A stretch of 64,000 bases of DNA from an uncultured Lachnoclostridium sp. (lineage in GTDB: Bacteria; Bacillota; Clostridia; Lachnospirales; Lachnospiraceae): the NCBI GenBank assembly GCA_905212635.1, contig CAJMFH010000008.1:19636-83635 (forward strand), read 5' to 3'. Below the pieces are notes generated by a model. The model made no database searches. It worked only from the letters and a program-made list of their open reading frames with translations, and was not told the origin of the DNA. The translations under genes and the position numbers were made by a program. The stretch's first letter is position 1; every line of letters begins with the position of its first letter. Positions 16,499 through 25,442 of this stretch are shown in pieces.

Positions 16499-17107
16499 AT
16501 GTGGAAATATGAAAAACGTTTGCAATACCCGGTAAATATCACCCGCCCAAATGCTGAGATGGCGAAAGTGATCATTTCACAATTTGGCGGCCCCGACGGA
16601 GAAGTTGGTGCGGCAATGCGCTATCTGTCCCAGCGTTATTCAAACACGAACCGCAAGGTGGCCGGCGTTCTGACTGACATCGGCACCGAGGAACTCGCTC
16701 ACATGGAAATGATCTGCGCGATCGTTCACCAGCTGACGAAAAACCTCACGGCGGAAGAATTGCAGGAGCAGGGATTTGCACCATATTATGTAGATCATAC
16801 AATCGGACTTTGGCCGCAGGCCGCTTCCGGCGAGCCTTGGAGCGCGACGGGCATCCAGTCAACCGGTGACCCGATTGCCGACATGCACGAAGATATGGCG
16901 GCAGAGCAGAAAGCGCGTCTGACCTATGACAATATTCTGCGCCTGATCAAAGATCCGGAAGTCTGTGACCCAATCCGCTATCTCCGTGAGCGCGAGATCG
17001 TTCACTATCAGCGTTTTGGCGAAAGCCTGCGCCTGATCACCGACGACCTTGACCACAAAAACATCTACGCATTTAACCCGGATTTTGACAAACAATTTTG
17101 TAAATAA
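16499..17107 (+). CDS. cotJC: Spore coat protein CotJC, manganese-catalase family
   Basis: Ferritin-like manganese-catalase homologue of 202 aa in the spore coat. Metal-ligand glutamates and histidines can be seen in TDIGTEELAHMEM, DMHEDMAAEQKAR and REREIVHYQRFGE, so the di-manganese site appears complete. It may remove peroxide during coat maturation. A strong AAGGAGG ribosome site lies at the end of cotJB. A fragment resembling this gene occurs again near 17.65 kb. Confidence 0.92.
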   Translation: MWKYEKRLQYPVNITRPNAEMAKVIISQFGGPDGEVGAAMRYLSQRYSNTNRKVAGVLTDIGTEELAHMEMICAIVHQLTKNLTAEELQEQGFAPYYVDHTIGLWPQAASGEPWSATGIQSTGDPIADMHEDMAAEQKARLTYDNILRLIKDPEVCDPIRYLREREIVHYQRFGESLRLITDDLDHKNIYAFNPDFDKQFCK

Positions 17108-17133
17108 TTAGGTAAAAACGGAATAAATCATGT

Positions 17134-17165
17134 AAGGCTCGGATGAAAATCCGGGCCTTGTATTA
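17134..17165 (+). terminator. Intrinsic terminator after cotJC
   Basis: AAGGCTCGGA (17134-17143) pairs with TCCGGGCCTT (17150-17159), then GTATT. Confidence 0.65.
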
Positions 17166-17267
17166 TCGCTCAAAGGGATTTGCAAGGGTTTTTAGCCTCA
17201 TGAATAGAACGGTATTATTTTGTAAAATATGGTTACATTGAAGTAGAGAGATATTATGCGAAGAAAG

Positions 17268-17296
17268 TTGACATTTTAATTTCTATTGTGTATAAT
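17268..17296 (+). promoter_or_regulatory. Consensus promoter of the 57-aa gene
   Basis: TTGACA (17268-17273), 17-base spacer, TATAAT (17291-17296): both boxes match the SigA consensus perfectly. Confidence 0.8.
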
Positions 17297-17324
17297 GATG
17301 TAAATTAGAGAGGAGGCGGATGAA

Positions 17325-17498
17325 ATGGCAACAAAAAGTATATTAAAGACAGTCAAAATACGAGATAGTAAACTTTGTCGTTCATTTGCTGACGCGATAG
17401 AAAAAACGAAGTATGTAAAAGAAAATGAAGTACAATATAGTCGCGAATGTACAGAATTAGACAAAGGGAGTGTCAAAAGATTCTTTGAAAATATGTGA
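17325..17498 (+). CDS. Small protein of unknown function (57 aa)
   Basis: Short gene opening MATKSILKTVKIRD. AGGAGG lies 8 bases before the ATG and a perfect promoter precedes it, so it is very likely expressed. The protein is basic, helical at the start and has no membrane segment. From memory, similar MATKSILK-type small proteins occur in Lachnospiraceae next to acetyltransferase-like genes and could be antitoxin-like. No partner gene exists here, so the role is open. An intrinsic terminator follows at 17592. Confidence 0.65.
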   Translation: MATKSILKTVKIRDSKLCRSFADAIEKTKYVKENEVQYSRECTELDKGSVKRFFENM

Positions 17499-17591
17499 AA
17501 TGAAATCTAAATATTACCAAGTTAATTCAGGGGGAGGAGTTAATGCAATTACTTAAATATATACATACTTGATTAAATTACATTTTGAAAG

Positions 17592-17619
17592 GATACCTAG
17601 GAATGGGTATCTTTTTTTT
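17592..17619 (+). terminator. Intrinsic terminator
   Basis: GATACC (17592-17597) pairs with GGTATC (17606-17611), followed by eight T. It rules out a reading frame that appears to start at 17585. Confidence 0.8.
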
Positions 17620-17631
17620 CTATCCCTTAAC

Positions 17632-17680
17632 GTGGCACGGAGGACCGGATGGAGAAGTCGGAATGCTGACTGACATCATG
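17632..17680 (+). pseudogene. Remnant of a cotJC/manganese-catalase-like gene
   Basis: The translated stretch GGPDGEVGMLTDI joins two pieces that lie about 25 residues apart in CotJC (GGPDGEVG and LTDIGTEE). The bases agree well in both pieces, which suggests a decayed duplicate with an internal deletion. Only this piece remains. Confidence 0.4.
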
Positions 17681-17815
17681 ATATCTGTGCTAAAAATGAG
17701 CATTGATGAAAAATCAATAAAAGCAGTATTCGTGTCGCTTAGTGTGAAAAAGAGAAAGAAGTTCGCGCGTTTTAGTGTAAAATTTATTGAATTTTATGTT
17801 TATTTTTACACGAAT

Positions 17816-17868
17816 TAAAAATGTAATTGTAGTTGCAAGCAAAATCTAGCAGTTAAAATTACATTTTT
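17816..17868. other. AT-rich inverted repeat
   Basis: AAAATGTAATT (about 17817-17828) is repeated inverted as AATTACATTTT (about 17857-17867) and is followed by TTATTAATT. It could be a terminator. A second hairpin, GTCCC-GTTTTT-GGGAC, lies at 17891-17906. Otherwise 17681-18041 shows no gene. Confidence 0.4.
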
Positions 17869-18041
17869 ATTAATTAAAAATTTTTTGCAAGTCCCGTTTT
17901 TGGGACAGCCAATGTGCTATTATAAAGAAAACGAAAACCTAAAATGAAAAATTTAACACAACGAAATCATTGTGATTTCTGAAAAGTTGTTGCAATGAGT
18001 TTTTTAATCAAAGAACGTAAAATAAATGGAGGTAGATTATT

Positions 18042-18254
18042 ATGACAGTAGTATTAACAATCGTATTAACGATAGGCGTAAATTATCTTTTAGGACATTG
18101 GTACGAAATTGTATCAAGTAACAGATCAACACCAAAAGGTTATGAGCATGACTGGGATCAATCAAATTATGATATAACAATGCATGGGAAAGCGTATTAT
18201 CATAGAAAAAATGCTCATGGTGGATATGACAAGAAAATTGAAGATAAAAAATAG
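18042..18254 (+). CDS. Small membrane-anchored hypothetical protein
   Basis: Protein of 70 aa, not recognised. The N-terminus is one hydrophobic segment (VVLTIVLTIGVNYLLG), and the rest is hydrophilic with Tyr, His and Lys. TGGAGG lies 11 bases before the ATG. No partner genes are visible. The region is AT-rich and looks accessory. It could be a small membrane peptide or a gene remnant. Confidence 0.45.
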   Translation: MTVVLTIVLTIGVNYLLGHWYEIVSSNRSTPKGYEHDWDQSNYDITMHGKAYYHRKNAHGGYDKKIEDKK

Positions 18255-18403
18255 ATTAATAGAAGAAATCGAGTGACTATTACGAGGTACAAAAGAGGCG
18301 AATGGCTGTGTTTATTGCCAATAAGAATCAAAGGTAAGAAGCCAATGAAGAGTCTTGAAAATAGAGATAACAATGTCTGTTTTTAAGATATTCCTCATCT
18401 GAG

Positions 18404-18571
18404 GTGGCGTGTGATTATGAAGATGCCGGGAGTGCTTATTTTGATGGATATGATGACATTGACATGCAACAGGACTATGATGAAGACAGATATGAGAAAG
18501 ACAGTGATTATGCCGAAGGTGTCGATGATGCGATGGATGATGCTTATTACCAATATGGAGAAGAATATTAA
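18404..18571 (+). pseudogene. Remnant of an acidic Asp/Tyr-rich protein
   Basis: Open frame of about 55 codons, DYEDAGSAYFDGYDD... to ...DDAYYQYGEEY, ending TAA exactly before the ATG at 18572. No good start or ribosome site is seen (GTG 18404 is the only candidate), so it is probably the 3' end of a longer gene. Its strong composition bias shows it was once translated. Confidence 0.4.
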
Positions 18572-18598
18572 ATGAAGAACGATATGCAGGAGGTGCCT

Positions 18599-19825
18599 AT
18601 GGGAACAGATTCTTTATATTACATTATGGATTATAGTGGAAATTATTATCGAACAAATCAGGCGGATCAGCTGGTGACGGCGGCGGGCGTACAGGAGGCG
18701 CAAATATTTACATTTGCACAAGCAAATCGCCGAATCGGTGCCGGGAAAAAGGCGGCTTTTTATTGCATGATTCCGATGGAAAATGAGCCGCAGCAAGAGG
18801 AAAAACACGACCAAGCTGCTGAACAAGAGCAGTCTGTTTCGCCGGTAAAGGAATTGACGTATGATGAGGTAGAGGAGCAGGTCGAGAAAACTGTTTTCTC
18901 TTACGATCTGTCGGAAATGGACTGGGCGGAATATTTGACACACTTTACTTATATAGTGGCAGGAATTGGAAAATATCGCGATGAAATCAATGGAAAACTT
19001 TCCGATATTGACAAGAAAATATGTGATATTCTGCATTATATTGAGTTGTGCGAGACGGACGATCAGGAGGCGATTGATCTGGTCGAACTTCTTCGAGTGT
19101 GCCGTGAAAACCGGCGGGAGATAAAGGACGAACTGACGAGGGTTGAGTATTTTCAAATGAATCTAGGAACGAGTGCCAATGCAGGAAAAGCCAAGCAGGC
19201 ACTCAAAAGTATTCAAGGTCTGGACACCAGAAAATATAAGCCGAGAAAGTTCGATGAATTATTTAAAAATTGTACATTGAAGGACAGACGTTTGCAAAAA
19301 GAAGACCTGAGTGTGGTCGAGACAAAAAATGTTATCAAGAAACATAACTATAAAAACGAAGGCGGTGAAGAAACCATGACGGAAGAAAGAAACTGTACAC
19401 CTTTTGATGAAAAACAAAACGATTGGATCTCGTTTGCAAGGCAGCAGGCAGAATTTTACAGAAATGCAGAGCAGTACATAACCAATATCCAGCTTGACAT
19501 TGACGAAATCGATGACGAGATCGAAGAGATCCTTTTACAAACGGAAGATGCTAACTACAATGTGGCACAAGGGTACAAAGTTTTCAAAAGACTCAAAGAA
19601 CTCCGTATCGAGCGCAAGGAGAAAGAAAAAGAATTGGATTGCCTGTATGCACTCACGGATACCATTGACTGCCCTTCGCTTGCCGGCGTTTGCGAAGAAA
19701 GTCTGGCGGAGATCGAGGACATTATGGACGTACAGTTGCAAAACAATAGCGCAGATGTTTCAGAAGTGATTAATGAGCAGGAAGAAATTCATGTCGTAAA
19801 AAATATCAATGAAATGGCAGGTTGA
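18599..19825 (+). CDS. Large hypothetical protein, two helical domains
   Basis: Protein of 408 aa, not recognised. ATG 18599 has AGGAGG 6 bases upstream; the ATG at 18572 lacks one. Seen: an N-terminal beta-rich part of about 65 residues (DSLYYIMDYSGNYYRTN), an acidic Gln/Glu linker, a first helical domain (about residues 100-230) and a basic linker. A second helical or coiled-coil domain follows (about 270-385, with IDEIDDEIEEILL). A second possible start at 19377 (MTEERNCTPFD) has a weak ribosome site, so two products or an old gene fusion are possible. No signal peptide or membrane helix. It lies just before the CRISPR locus but shows no Cas motif. Confidence 0.65.
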   Translation: MGTDSLYYIMDYSGNYYRTNQADQLVTAAGVQEAQIFTFAQANRRIGAGKKAAFYCMIPMENEPQQEEKHDQAAEQEQSVSPVKELTYDEVEEQVEKTVFSYDLSEMDWAEYLTHFTYIVAGIGKYRDEINGKLSDIDKKICDILHYIELCETDDQEAIDLVELLRVCRENRREIKDELTRVEYFQMNLGTSANAGKAKQALKSIQGLDTRKYKPRKFDELFKNCTLKDRRLQKEDLSVVETKNVIKKHNYKNEGGEETMTEERNCTPFDEKQNDWISFARQQAEFYRNAEQYITNIQLDIDEIDDEIEEILLQTEDANYNVAQGYKVFKRLKELRIERKEKEKELDCLYALTDTIDCPSLAGVCEESLAEIEDIMDVQLQNNSADVSEVINEQEEIHVVKNINEMAG

Positions 19826-19993
19826 AAGGAGTGGTAAATTATGGCAGGAAGATTAGAGATGTAGTTTATGGACTGGAGCCGACCGGATTTCAGATGCATA
19901 AGAGCAGGAGATAAAAAAATAAAATTGTCAAAAAAGGTAAAAAATGGTAAAATAAGTATGGAGTTACTTGTATCCGGATTTGCAAAAGAGCAA

Positions 19994-20087
19994 AATAAAA
20001 AAGCCCCTCCGGGCTTTGTCAAAATGACGATTTGAAAAAATTTTTATTTGAACTCGCAGTGCAAATTCAGAGGGTACTGAATTTACT
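19994..20087 (-). ncRNA. Candidate tracrRNA of the type II-A locus
   Basis: Read on the minus strand. The anti-repeat (20083 to about 20046) is complementary to the CRISPR repeat, with a block of 14 uninterrupted matches (AAATTCAGAGGGTA on the plus strand), GCAGTG and TTTGA, and a short internal bulge. Next comes a nexus-like hairpin GTCA-TTT-TGAC (20028-20018). Last is a terminator AAGCCC-GGAG-GGGCTT with a T-tract (20016 to about 19994). The promoter lies at 20122-20094. Together these give a transcript of about 94 nt with the standard tracrRNA order. Confidence 0.88.
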
Positions 20088-20093
20088 AAAATT

Positions 20094-20122
20094 ATAATAT
20101 CACACTATAAGGAGGGTGTCAA
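20094..20122 (-). promoter_or_regulatory. Promoter of the tracrRNA, overlapping the cas9 ribosome site
   Basis: On the minus strand TTGACA (20122-20117), 17-base spacer, TATTAT (20099-20094). The cas9 ribosome site GGAGGG (20111-20116) lies in the spacer. Confidence 0.75.
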
Positions 20123-20123
20123 T

Positions 20124-23100
20124 ATGGAATTGAAAAAAAGTAACAAAATTTATCAGGATTATTATATCGGATTGGATATAGGAACAAATTCGGTTGGAAT
20201 AGCTGCAACGGATCAAAATTATAATCTGATTAAATACAAAGGTGAACCAGTTTGGTGTTCCCATTTATTTGAAGAAGGACATCAATGCGCAGAGAGAAGA
20301 GGTTTTCGTACTGCAAGAAGACGTTTGGATCGGAGACAGCAGAGGGTTCAGCTGATTGATGAATTATTTGCATCGGAAGTTGGAAAAGTAGATGAGAAAT
20401 TTTATATACGGAAAAAAGAAAGTGCGCTGTGGTGTGAGGACAAGACCGACAGCAGTACAGGAAATATGTATTTTAATGATGAAGATTATAAAGATGTAGA
20501 TTATCATAAAGAGTATCCGACGATTCATCATTTGATTGTTGCATTGATGGAGCAGGATAATGCATTTGATATTCGACTTGTAAATATTGCGATTGATTGG
20601 CTTGTTGCACATAGAGGTCACTTTTTGTCAGAAATCAGTGTTAAAAATGTGGACAAGATAACAGATTTTGGGACAGTGTACAACAAATTTATCGACTTTT
20701 TTAATATGGAGGGCTTACAAGATTCTTACACTGCGTGGATTGAGGCGGATTGTGAAGAAATGGAGAAAATTGTAAAATCCAAAAGCGGGATTACAACTAA
20801 GAAACGGGATTTAAAACAGGTGATATATGGTGGAAAAGTTCCCAAAGACGAAAGTGTGCCATATAAGTATGAAAGTATGATAAATTTTTTGGCTGGCGGG
20901 AAAATCAAGGCAAGGGATCTTTTTCAGCAAAGCGAATATGAAAGTGACTTTTCCTTTAGTATTAGTGATGATATGGAAGAAATATTGCCGCAGTTGGGCG
21001 ACGATGCGGAATTTGTATCTAAAATGACTGCCATTTATGAGTGGAGTGTTTTGACCGATGTATTAAAAGGAGAAAAATATATTTCCAAGGCAAAAGTGGA
21101 AGTGTATGACCAGCACAAAAAAGATTTGGAACAATTGAAAAAATTTGTTCGTATGTATGCTCCGAAAGAGTATTATAAAATTTTTAAAGAGTCGGGAAAG
21201 GAATTAAAAAATTATACAGCATACTCCTATAATTTGAAATCCGTTGATACCACTAAGGATAAGGTTGAATTACCAAAGCAAAAAGCAAATCAGAAAGAGT
21301 TTAATGACTTTTTAAAGAAAACGTTAAAACTCGATAAGATTGAAGAAAAAATAGAAGAGAAAGATTTAGACTTTTATGAAGATATGGTAAACAGAATTGA
21401 GAATGCTGCCTTTATGCCAAAACAGGTAAATTCTGACAATCGTGTAATTCCACATCAACTGTATCAGATTGAATTGGAACGAATATTGGACAAAGCAGAG
21501 AACTATTTGCCATTTTTAAAAGAAAAAGATGCGGATGGTTTGACAATAACAGATAAAATTAAATCTGTATTTACATTCCGTGTGCCATATTATGTAGGAC
21601 CGCTGCGCCAAGATAATAGTGAAAATGCGTGGATTAAAAGAAAAGCAGAAGGGAAGATTCTGCCTTGGAATTTTGATCAGATGGTGGATAAAGATGCTTC
21701 TGAAAAAGAATTTATCCGCCGAATGACAAATACATGTACCTATCTTCCAAATGAAAGTGTATTGCCAAAATGGTCGTTGTTGTACTCTGGTTTTATGGTG
21801 CTAAATGAGATAAATAATATCAAAGTGAATGGTCAATCAATTAGTGTCGAAGCAAAACAGAGAATTTATCATGAACTCTTTGAAAAGAAAGCAAAAGTTA
21901 CGGTAAAAATGATCCGCGGATTTTTGGAATCCAATAATTATATGCAAAAAGAGGATGTGTTAGAGGGGATTGATGTTACAATAAAATCTTCGTTAAAAGC
22001 ACATTATGAATTTAGAAATCTTCTTGCAGCAGGGATTTTAGATAAAAAAGATGTGGAAAGTATTATTGAGCATAATACATATGTAGAGGATCGTAGCCGA
22101 TACCGTAATTGGGTTAATCAAGAATTTCCAAATTTGTCTGCAGAAGACAAGAAGTACATTGGAAAATTAAAGTATAACGATTTCGGGCGAATTAGCAGAA
22201 AAATGTTAAATGGTTTGCAAGGGGATGATAAAACAACTGGTGAGATGGGAACTATTATGCATTTTCTCTGGACAACAAATGACAATTTTATGCAGTTATT
22301 GTCAAATGACCGATATACTTTTGCAGAGAAAATTGAAGAAGAACGAAAAAATTATTATGAATCAAAAAGGTTTAGCGTAGAAGACCAATTGGACGAAATG
22401 TATGTTTCTAATGCTGTGAAACGTCCGATTTTGCGTACACTTGATGTGGTTGAGGATGTTGTTACTACATTAGGACATGCGCCGAAGAAGTTTTTTGTAG
22501 AGATGGCAAGAGGTGCTGATCCGGATCAAAAAGGAAGAACAACGACAAGAAAACAGCAATTGCTGGATCTGTATAAAAATGTAGAAGAAGACACGAGGAT
22601 TCTTGAAAAAGAATTGGAAGACATGGGAGATATGGCGAATAACAGACTTCAAAGTGAAGCAATATTTTTATATTATCTCCAATTGGGACGTTGTGCATAT
22701 TCCGGCCAGGCAATAGATCTTTCTCAGATAAAAAGCGGAAAATACAACATAGACCATATTTATCCACAATGTTATGTAAAAGATGATAGCATTGTAAATA
22801 ATAAGGTTCTTGTTCTTTCAACTATCAATGAGGATAAAAAGGCTGTTTATCCAATTAGTGAGAAGATTCGTATATCACAGAAAGCGTTTTGGAGTAAATT
22901 ACATAAGGCCAAACTTATGACGGACGAAAAATATAAACGCTTGACAAGAAATACTCCGTTTTCTGATGAGGAAAAACAGGGATTTATTAACCGGCAATTG
23001 GTTGAAACCAGACAGTCCATGAAAGCAGTTACGCAAATATTAAAACAGAAATACCAAGATACAGAAATTGTATATGTTAAGGCAAGATTGGCATCGCAAT

Positions 23101-24239
23101 TTAGACATCAATTTTTGACTCCAAAGAGTCGTTTGATCAATGATCTTCATCATGCGAAAGACGCCTATTTGAATGTTGTTGTTGGAAATGTGTATCATGA
23201 AAGATTTACCAGAAAATGGTTTAATATTTCGGATAAATATACAGTTAATCCGAAGTCGTTATTTAAGAGAACCGTTCAGCATGGAGAAGAAGTGATCTGG
23301 GATCCAGATGTACATATGGACAAAGTTAAGTCGATTTATAAGAAGAATAATATAAAGATGACTAGATATTCATTTTGTCAGAAGGGCGGATTGTTTGATC
23401 AGATGCCACTGAAAAAGAAAGCCGATTTAGTTCCTCTCAAAAAGGGAATGGATCCGGCAAAATATGGTGGTTACAACAAATCCGGAGCAACGTTCTTTAT
23501 TGTAGCAGCCTATGACAAGGGGACGAAAAAGGAAGTTTCATTTGTTTCGATTGAGTTGATGTTTTCAGAGCAATTTTTAAGGGATGAGGATTTTGCAAAA
23601 CAATATGTGGAGGAGCAACTTCAGAAATTGAGCGCCAAGACGGTTTCTAATGTTTGGTTTCCGCTAGGAATGAGGAAGATAAAATTCAAAACGGTTCTAT
23701 CGTTAGATGGTTATGAAGTTTGGGTGAATGGAAAGGCTAGTGGAGGAAAACAATTGTTGCTAAGTAGCGCTGAATCACTTTTGGTATCTAAAGAAATGGA
23801 GGCGTATATTAAGAAATTAGAAAATTACAAAAGAAAAAAAGATGAAAGAAAAAATGTGTTATTAGATGAAGTATATGATGGTATTTCTAAAAGTGAAAAT
23901 ATAAGATTATACGATTGTCTTATTAGAAAATTGCAAAATTCGATGTTTTCTCAGATGCCAGGATGTCAGAAGGAAGTTTTACTAGATGGGAAACAGAAAT
24001 TTATGGATATTTCCCTAGAAGAGCAGGTTACTGTGTTGATTTCTATTATTACTTTGCTGAAATCCGGACGTGCAGGTGGAATTGATTTGACTGCGATTGG
24101 TGGTAAAAGTAAGAGTGGGGCAATGGTTTTGGGAACTAGTCTGTCTACAGCAATATATAAAGACATCCGAATTGTTGACTATTCTCCGGCTGGTTTGCAC
24201 CGAAAAGAATCTGTCAATTTGAAAGATTTTCTTAAGTGA
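20124..24239 (+). CDS. cas9: CRISPR-associated endonuclease Cas9, type II-A
   Basis: Protein of 1371 aa, close to SpCas9 in length. RuvC-I is IGLDIGTNSVGIA with catalytic D18. The arginine-rich bridge helix is ERRGFRTARRRLDRR (about residues 58-72). RuvC-II is FFVEMARG (E793). The HNH core is YNIDHIYPQ (H878) with the NNKVLVL asparagine. RuvC-III is HHAKDAYLN (H1009, D1013). All nuclease residues are present, so it should cut both strands. Start ATG has GGAGGG upstream. The gene is AT-rich compared with the core genes, which suits horizontal transfer. It is followed by cas1, cas2 and csn2. Confidence 0.98.
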   Translation: MELKKSNKIYQDYYIGLDIGTNSVGIAATDQNYNLIKYKGEPVWCSHLFEEGHQCAERRGFRTARRRLDRRQQRVQLIDELFASEVGKVDEKFYIRKKESALWCEDKTDSSTGNMYFNDEDYKDVDYHKEYPTIHHLIVALMEQDNAFDIRLVNIAIDWLVAHRGHFLSEISVKNVDKITDFGTVYNKFIDFFNMEGLQDSYTAWIEADCEEMEKIVKSKSGITTKKRDLKQVIYGGKVPKDESVPYKYESMINFLAGGKIKARDLFQQSEYESDFSFSISDDMEEILPQLGDDAEFVSKMTAIYEWSVLTDVLKGEKYISKAKVEVYDQHKKDLEQLKKFVRMYAPKEYYKIFKESGKELKNYTAYSYNLKSVDTTKDKVELPKQKANQKEFNDFLKKTLKLDKIEEKIEEKDLDFYEDMVNRIENAAFMPKQVNSDNRVIPHQLYQIELERILDKAENYLPFLKEKDADGLTITDKIKSVFTFRVPYYVGPLRQDNSENAWIKRKAEGKILPWNFDQMVDKDASEKEFIRRMTNTCTYLPNESVLPKWSLLYSGFMVLNEINNIKVNGQSISVEAKQRIYHELFEKKAKVTVKMIRGFLESNNYMQKEDVLEGIDVTIKSSLKAHYEFRNLLAAGILDKKDVESIIEHNTYVEDRSRYRNWVNQEFPNLSAEDKKYIGKLKYNDFGRISRKMLNGLQGDDKTTGEMGTIMHFLWTTNDNFMQLLSNDRYTFAEKIEEERKNYYESKRFSVEDQLDEMYVSNAVKRPILRTLDVVEDVVTTLGHAPKKFFVEMARGADPDQKGRTTTRKQQLLDLYKNVEEDTRILEKELEDMGDMANNRLQSEAIFLYYLQLGRCAYSGQAIDLSQIKSGKYNIDHIYPQCYVKDDSIVNNKVLVLSTINEDKKAVYPISEKIRISQKAFWSKLHKAKLMTDEKYKRLTRNTPFSDEEKQGFINRQLVETRQSMKAVTQILKQKYQDTEIVYVKARLASQFRHQFLTPKSRLINDLHHAKDAYLNVVVGNVYHERFTRKWFNISDKYTVNPKSLFKRTVQHGEEVIWDPDVHMDKVKSIYKKNNIKMTRYSFCQKGGLFDQMPLKKKADLVPLKKGMDPAKYGGYNKSGATFFIVAAYDKGTKKEVSFVSIELMFSEQFLRDEDFAKQYVEEQLQKLSAKTVSNVWFPLGMRKIKFKTVLSLDGYEVWVNGKASGGKQLLLSSAESLLVSKEMEAYIKKLENYKRKKDERKNVLLDEVYDGISKSENIRLYDCLIRKLQNSMFSQMPGCQKEVLLDGKQKFMDISLEEQVTVLISIITLLKSGRAGGIDLTAIGGKSKSGAMVLGTSLSTAIYKDIRIVDYSPAGLHRKESVNLKDFLK

Positions 24240-24255
24240 TTACAGGAGGAACCAT

Positions 24256-25125
24256 ATGAGTTGGCGAGTTGTAGTTATTTCAAGTCGTTGTAAATTAGAT
24301 TTGAGCATGAACTATATGGTGGTTCGCGGAGACGGGAACAAAAGAGTTTCGCTGAATGAAATTGCGGTTCTTATTCTTGAAAACAATGCAGTGTCGATGA
24401 CAGGATGTTTGTTGTCGGCACTGATTGAAAAAAAGATTCGTATTATTCTTTGTGATTCCAAACGCAATCCGCAGGCAGAAGTAGTACCATATTATGGGTG
24501 TCATAATGATGCGTTGAAGATAAAAATGCAATTACAATGGGATTCACATATGAAAGAGTGTATATGGACTAAAATTGTAACAAAGAAAATAGAAAATCAG
24601 GCGATTTTATTGCGTCAGGAAGACCATGTGGAAACGGAATTGTTGGAACAATATGTCGAACAAATTCAACCGGGTGATGTTACAAATCGAGAAGGGCATG
24701 CGGCAAAAGTTTATTTTAATGCGTTATTTGGTAAAAAGTTTAGTCGGGATGATGAAGAAAATATTATCAATGCAGCATTAAATTATGGATATTCTTTGAT
24801 TTTGTCTGCCGTTAATCGTGAAGTTACTGCAAACGGCTATTTAACGCAATTAGGATTGTGGCATGATAACCAATTTAATCATTTTAATTTGAGTTGTGAT
24901 ATCATGGAACCACTTCGAATTATAGTAGATGAGTATGTAGTGAAACATCCTTTGTCAGAATTTTCTGTAGATGAAAAACATCAAATAGTAACGATATTAA
25001 ATCAAACAGTGCGAATCAATAATACAGAGCAAACTTTGATGAATGCCATAAAAATTTATGTAAAAAGTATTTTTGATGCACTGAACGAGCAAAGTATAGA
25101 GATAATACGTTTTATAGAAATATGA
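24256..25125 (+). CDS. cas1: CRISPR integrase Cas1 (type II)
   Basis: Protein of 289 aa, the integrase of spacer acquisition, working with Cas2, Csn2 and Cas9. The N-terminal beta domain opens MSWRVVVISSRCKLD. The metal-binding triad of type II Cas1 is visible: E146 in NREGHAAK, H203 in LGLWHDN and E218 in DIMEPLR. GGAGGA lies before the ATG. It overlaps cas2 by four bases (ATGA). Confidence 0.97.
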   Translation: MSWRVVVISSRCKLDLSMNYMVVRGDGNKRVSLNEIAVLILENNAVSMTGCLLSALIEKKIRIILCDSKRNPQAEVVPYYGCHNDALKIKMQLQWDSHMKECIWTKIVTKKIENQAILLRQEDHVETELLEQYVEQIQPGDVTNREGHAAKVYFNALFGKKFSRDDEENIINAALNYGYSLILSAVNREVTANGYLTQLGLWHDNQFNHFNLSCDIMEPLRIIVDEYVVKHPLSEFSVDEKHQIVTILNQTVRINNTEQTLMNAIKIYVKSIFDALNEQSIEIIRFIEI

Positions 25126-25442
25126 GTTATAGATTTATGAGAATGATAGTATTTTTTGATCTGCCAACAAAAACGACGGCGGATTTAAAGGAATATCGCA
25201 AATTCCGAAAACTTTTAATAACCAATGGATTTGTTATGATGCAGGAATCTGTTTATACAAAAATGCTTTTAAATCAGTCAGTAAAAGCGAGTGTTTTGGA
25301 AGTATTGAAGAAAAATAAGCCACCACAAGGGCTTGTTCAGGCTATAACGGTGACGGAAAAGCAATTTGCAGGAGCGGTAAATATTGTTGGAGAATCTGCA
25401 TCTAACGTTATTGATACGGATGAGAGGTTGATAATATTATGA
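25122..25442 (+). CDS. cas2: CRISPR-associated protein Cas2
   Basis: Protein of 106 aa with a ferredoxin-like fold and the characteristic opening MRMIVFFDLPT (D13). It forms the structural core of the Cas1-Cas2 integration complex. It overlaps cas1 by four bases and csn2 by four bases, so cas1-cas2-csn2 are translationally coupled. Confidence 0.97.
   Translation: MSYRFMRMIVFFDLPTKTTADLKEYRKFRKLLITNGFVMMQESVYTKMLLNQSVKASVLEVLKKNKPPQGLVQAITVTEKQFAGAVNIVGESASNVIDTDERLIIL

Noticed and set aside
17276..17476. Minus-strand frame of 66 codons
   Set aside because: It is antisense to the 57-aa gene, which has a perfect promoter and ribosome site.
17585..17818. Plus-strand frame of 77 codons
   Set aside because: Its start lies just before and inside an intrinsic terminator (17592-17619); only the cotJC-like piece is meaningful.
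20046..20083. A lone degenerate CRISPR repeat before cas9
   Set aside because: It reads better as the anti-repeat of a minus-strand tracrRNA, given the promoter, nexus hairpin and terminator on that strand.
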